NCBI RefSeq assembly: GCF_000420145.1
Contig: NZ_ATUJ01000007.1
Span: 1-64,000 of the forward strand
Direction: 5' to 3'
DNA from: Paracoccus zeaxanthinifaciens ATCC 21588
GTDB lineage: Bacteria > Pseudomonadota > Alphaproteobacteria > Rhodobacterales > Rhodobacteraceae
DNA length: 64,000 bases
A program made the position numbers and the translations under genes. The notes under the pieces were generated by a model, which ran no database searches, was not told the origin of the DNA, and saw only the letters and a list, made by a program, of their open reading frames with translations. Shown piece by piece: positions 60,841-64,000 of this stretch (position 1 is the stretch's first letter; every line of letters begins with the position of its first letter).

Positions 60841-61635
60841 TCATGCGGTCACGACGCGCCCCGGATGGCAGAACAGCTCGAACCCGCCGCCACGGGCCAG
60901 CGCCGCAAGGGTCAGGCCCGCCCCTTCGGCCAGCCGCAGCGCATGGGCGGTGGGCGCGGACACGGCGACCAGCACCCCCGCACCCGCCATCGCGGTCTTC
61001 TGCACCATCTCGACCGAGACGCGGCTGGTCAGCACGATCGCCCCCTTTGACGCATCCATCCCCTGCCGCACCATCGCGCCGATCAGCTTGTCCAGCGCGT
61101 TGTGACGGCCCACATCCTCGCGGGCCAGGACGATCCCCTGCCCCGGCAGCAGAAAGCCCGCCGCGTGAACGGCGCGCGTCTCGTCGTGCAGGGGCTGCAT
61201 CGCGCGCAGGGCATCGGTCGCGGCGGCGATCTCGGGTTCGGGGATGCCGACGCCGCCGACCTGCGGCAGATCGCGCATGGCGGCGGACAGGCTCTCGATC
61301 CCGCACAGCCCGCAGCCGACCGGGCCGGCCATGCTGCGACGGCGGGCGGCCAGCCGCTCTCCGCGGTCGCCCGCAAGCCACATCTGCGCCTCGATGCCCG
61401 CGTCATGGGCGACGATGCGCAGATCCTCGATCTGGGAGGCATCCTCGATCACGCCCTCGGTCAGGGTGAAGCCGGTCGCGAAATCCTCGATGTCCTGCGG
61501 GCTGGCCATCATCACCGCATGGGTCGATCCGTGATAGACCATGGCGATCGGCGTCTCCTCGGGCAGCGACCGCAGGATGGGGCTGGCGCCGGGGTGGCGG
61601 GTGGCGGCATGTCGGGCAAAGGGGTGCTGGCTCAT
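60841..61635 (-). CDS. fdhD: Formate dehydrogenase accessory sulfurtransferase FdhD
   Basis: Moves sulfur from a desulfurase to the molybdenum cofactor of formate dehydrogenase. The 264-residue protein has the N-terminal FATGFTLTEGVI, the mobile loop with C108 and C111 (GCGLCGIE) that carries persulfide, and the cofactor-binding REDVGRHNALDKL and LTSRVSVEMVQK segments. No formate dehydrogenase or moa/mob gene is in view. It overlaps the substrate-binding-protein gene by ATGA. Confidence 0.94.
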   Translation of the reverse strand: MSQHPFARHAATRHPGASPILRSLPEETPIAMVYHGSTHAVMMASPQDIEDFATGFTLTEGVIEDASQIEDLRIVAHDAGIEAQMWLAGDRGERLAARRRSMAGPVGCGLCGIESLSAAMRDLPQVGGVGIPEPEIAAATDALRAMQPLHDETRAVHAAGFLLPGQGIVLAREDVGRHNALDKLIGAMVRQGMDASKGAIVLTSRVSVEMVQKTAMAGAGVLVAVSAPTAHALRLAEGAGLTLAALARGGGFELFCHPGRVVTA

Positions 61636-62699
61636 GGTGCCTCGGGGGTCGTCGGGGTTTCGCCCGCAGGCATATCCTGTATCAGCGCCGCCCGCCATTC
61701 CGACAGAAGTGAGGCCCGCCGCAGCCGATCGTCATAGACCAGCAGCCCCGCATCCAGCCGGATCGGGCGCAGCGACGGCCCCGGCGCGGGCCCCGTCCCG
61801 GGGATCAACGCGACACCTGCGCTGTCGGCGATGATGCCCTGCGACCAGGGCGACAGCAGATGCGCCAGCAGCAGCTCTCCTCCTTCGGGGTCGGGGGCCG
61901 CCACGGGGACGAAGGCCGACCGCAGGATCGCCAGCACGTAATCGTCCAGCTCCAACTGCACCAGGTCGGGGTCGTCGGGCCGGAACCGCGCGGCATAGCT
62001 GGCGACGACGTTATAGGCCAGCGCCACGCGCCCCGCGCGCAACTCCTCGATCATGTCGCCCGAACAGCAGAACAGCCGCGCATCCAGGCGGCCCATCACC
62101 TCGGCCAGGCGCCAGAACCCGTCCGAGCCCTGATCGTCCTGCGACACGAGGAAGTAACCCACGCCCGACACCTCGGGGTCGTAGGATGCGATGCGCCCCG
62201 CGAAACGGTCGGGGTTCTCGCGCAGGGTCGCGATCAGTTCCCGCCTGCTGCGCGGCAATGGCAGATCCCCGAACCCCCTGCGCGAGGCCAGCGTCACGAC
62301 CGGCTCCAGCGCCATGCCCCACAGCTGATCGCGCCAGCGCGCCCAGTCCGGCAGGCCCGGCACATCCAGTTCGACCGAGGCCGCGAAGCCGTCATTCGCC
62401 AGCTTCATCTGCAGATCCATCGCGGACGAGATCACCAGGTCGAACCGCGCCCCCTCGTCGCGGATCGCGCGCTGGATCTCGGCCGAGGAAGCCTGGACGT
62501 AATGCACGCGCCGCGTCGGATGACGGGCGGCGAAATCGGTCAGCACGGCGGCCATCGCCTCGATATCGGCATTCGACAGCACCTCGATCGGGGCGGCCGG
62601 CGGCAGACCGAAATCCTGTTCGGCCTCGATCTCGAATGCATGGGCCGGATTTGCGGACAACCAGGCCGTCAGGCCCAGGGAAATGATAATGCGGCGCAT
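61632..62699 (-). CDS. Periplasmic substrate-binding protein linked to a two-component system
   Basis: A 355-residue exported protein (signal peptide ending AHA) with the fold of family 1-like iron/molybdate/spermidine binding proteins: VLSNADIEAMAAVLTDFAARHP, SSAEIQRAIRD, VISSAMDLQMKLANDG, FAGRIASYDPEVSGVGYF. No ABC permease or ATPase lies beside it. Its start overlaps the sensor-kinase gene by 31 bases, so it is more likely a ligand-sensing partner than a transporter part. Adjacent Cys residues (LFCCSGD) are unusual for a periplasmic protein. Confidence 0.8.
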   Translation of the reverse strand: MRRIIISLGLTAWLSANPAHAFEIEAEQDFGLPPAAPIEVLSNADIEAMAAVLTDFAARHPTRRVHYVQASSAEIQRAIRDEGARFDLVISSAMDLQMKLANDGFAASVELDVPGLPDWARWRDQLWGMALEPVVTLASRRGFGDLPLPRSRRELIATLRENPDRFAGRIASYDPEVSGVGYFLVSQDDQGSDGFWRLAEVMGRLDARLFCCSGDMIEELRAGRVALAYNVVASYAARFRPDDPDLVQLELDDYVLAILRSAFVPVAAPDPEGGELLLAHLLSPWSQGIIADSAGVALIPGTGPAPGPSLRPIRLDAGLLVYDDRLRRASLLSEWRAALIQDMPAGETPTTPEAP

Positions 62700-64000
62700 G
62701 TTCCCCCCGTTTCGCGCGGCGCGACGATCAGCCGCCCGCCATGTGCGGCGGCGACCTCGGACACGATGGTCAGCCCCAGCCCCGATCCGCCGGTATCCCC
62801 GACATTTCCCCCGCGCCGGAAGCGGGCGACCAGCGCGGCCGGGTCCCCCTCGATCCCGCGCCCGTCATCCAGCACCTCGATGCGCAGTTCGGTGCGCGAG
62901 GGGCGGATGGCGACATGCACATGCCCTTCGGATGGGGTGTATTTCAACGCGTTGTCCATCAGGTTGCGCAGCGCGATCTCGAACATGCGCGCATCGCCAT
63001 GCATCTGGACGGGCAGCGCCAGCCCTTCGGTCGTGACCTCGATCTCGCGCATCTCGGCGATGGGGGCGGTCGCGCGCACGACCTCCTGGACGATGGCGGC
63101 GATGTCCAGCGGCCCCGCCGCGAACTGGTCGCTGCGATAGAGCACCATCGCATGATCCAGGATCTGGTTCGCCGAACGGCTGCTCTCGCCCACCGCGCGC
63201 ACGATGCGGCGCAGCCTTGCGGCGGTGGCGGGGTCGTCGGTCTCCGACAGGGCCAGCTCGGCCTCGGTGCGGACCAGCGACAGGGGGGTGCGGATGCGGT
63301 GCGCGGCCTCGAAGATGAAGGTCTCGGTCATCTCCAGCGCGGCACGCAGGCGCGCGATCAGCCCGTTGATCGAGCGCAGCAGCGGCTGCAACTCGCGCGG
63401 CGTCTGGTGGCGCACGGGGCGAAGATCGCGCGGACCGCGCGCGGCCACGACCTGTGCCAGCCGCCGGATCGGCCCCAGCACCGCGCCCGCCGCCAGCAGC
63501 GCGACAGGCAGCGCCAGCGCCATGAACGCCGCCGCCGCCCATGCCGCGCTGCGGGCCGTGTCGCGGGCGATCGCGGCCTGCCCGTGGCGCGTCTGGCCCA
63601 GTGTCACCACCACCTGCCGCGCCCGATCCTCGATCAGCAGGCTGCGACTGACCGAGGCAAGCCGCAGCCGCGCATCGCGGAAATCAGTGGACCAGAAGAC
63701 GGGCACCAGCCCCTCGGGGGGCATGGGGGGCATGGGCAGGTCGTCATACCCGGTCGCCGGATCGCCATCGACGCGCACGGCATAGAAGATGCGTTCCTCG
63801 CCCATCGCCCCCAGCATCGAGAAGGTGCCATAGGGCAGCTCCAGCTCCAGCCCGTCATCGACGCTGCGGATACCGTCCGCGACCGCCGTGACCGCCGCCC
63901 CCAGAACCGCGTCCTGCGACGCCCGCGACGCGCGATCCGCCACCCAGCCCACGGTGAAGGCCAGCCCCGCCACCAGTACCGCCGACAGCAGGATGAATTG
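62669..64000 (-). CDS. Sensor histidine kinase (TctE-like), N terminus beyond the window
   Basis: Partial gene, at least 443 codons, running past base 64000. Two membrane helices flank a periplasmic domain of about 130 residues (the first helix is cut by the window edge; the second is near PVALLAAGAVLGPIRRLAQ, followed by a HAMP-like linker). The dimerisation domain has the phosphoacceptor His in FEAAHRIRTPLS; the ATPase domain has N box LMDNALKYTP, G1 DDGRGI and G2 GGSGLGLTIV, all intact. The response regulator is presumably encoded just outside. The layout matches tricarboxylate-type TctE sensors. Confidence 0.9.
   Translation of the reverse strand, partial: QFILLSAVLVAGLAFTVGWVADRASRASQDAVLGAAVTAVADGIRSVDDGLELELPYGTFSMLGAMGEERIFYAVRVDGDPATGYDDLPMPPMPPEGLVPVFWSTDFRDARLRLASVSRSLLIEDRARQVVVTLGQTRHGQAAIARDTARSAAWAAAAFMALALPVALLAAGAVLGPIRRLAQVVAARGPRDLRPVRHQTPRELQPLLRSINGLIARLRAALEMTETFIFEAAHRIRTPLSLVRTEAELALSETDDPATAARLRRIVRAVGESSRSANQILDHAMVLYRSDQFAAGPLDIAAIVQEVVRATAPIAEMREIEVTTEGLALPVQMHGDARMFEIALRNLMDNALKYTPSEGHVHVAIRPSRTELRIEVLDDGRGIEGDPAALVARFRRGGNVGDTGGSGLGLTIVSEVAAAHGGRLIVAPRETGGTCAALSFPWA

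Overview
The window is chromosomal DNA from a GC-rich alphaproteobacterium, most likely a Rhodobacteraceae member close to Paracoccus. The indicators are an NDUFS4-type complex I accessory subunit, a class I lysyl-tRNA synthetase, a short HisG encoded with HisZ, a SUF operon carrying two cysteine desulfurases, the rpsA-ihfB-lapA-trpF order, and many gene pairs joined by 4-base ATGA overlaps. Nearly all of the sequence is dense housekeeping genes. No rRNA, tRNA, CRISPR array or intact prophage was seen.

Layout. 1-531: no recognisable gene. 0.5-5.4 kb: NDUFS4-like protein, Cu/Zn superoxide dismutase, I78-type lipoprotein, uvrB, a FAD amino-acid oxidoreductase. 5.4-13.7 kb: a long minus-strand run read as coaBC, NifS-like desulfurase, sufB, sufC, sufD, two YIP1-like membrane proteins, sufS. 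13.8-16.2 kb: thiamine diphosphokinase, DUF2842, purA, SlyX. 16.3-19.5 kb: hisS-hisZ-hisG. 19.5-28.4 kb: a NicO-family metal transporter with DUF1007, a lipoprotein hydrolase, a GST, parE, hemF, a lipoprotein, an atypical SDR, an RsmC-like methyltransferase, clpS. 28.6-34.0 kb: D,D-carboxypeptidase (preceded by a possible leader peptide), ychF, trpA, GNAT, DjlA-like co-chaperone, small periplasmic protein.

34.0-42.8 kb is the acetate-uptake region: acs, DUF4212 symporter small subunit, symporter large subunit, a cNMP/CBS/DUF294 regulator, a membrane protein, a response regulator, and a membrane protein that joins a degenerate histidine-kinase-like half to a DEDDh exonuclease. The last four genes overlap and are probably translated together.

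43-45.3 kb holds a beta-helix (GH28/pectate-lyase-3-like) gene interrupted by two in-frame TAG codons. 45.4-53.5 kb: lysS (class I), terB-like, Tat-exported PBP4-type peptidase, nadD, 5'-nucleotidase, DUF952, pyrD, cysE. 53.5-55.6 kb: a DUF2793 gene and a scar of broken IS481 and IS110 transposases, which looks like a rearrangement junction. 55.6-58.9 kb: trpF, lapA, ihfB, rpsA. 59-64 kb: metallophosphoesterase, lipid-kinase-like protein, fdhD, and a substrate-binding protein overlapping a sensor kinase that runs off the window.

Most notable points: the pseudokinase-exonuclease fusion with its response regulator in the acetate cluster; the doubly amber-interrupted beta-helix gene; four convergent gene pairs sharing one CTAG at their stop codons; the IS scar separating trpF from its usual partner; a leader ORF coupled to the carboxypeptidase; and an SDR lacking the catalytic lysine.
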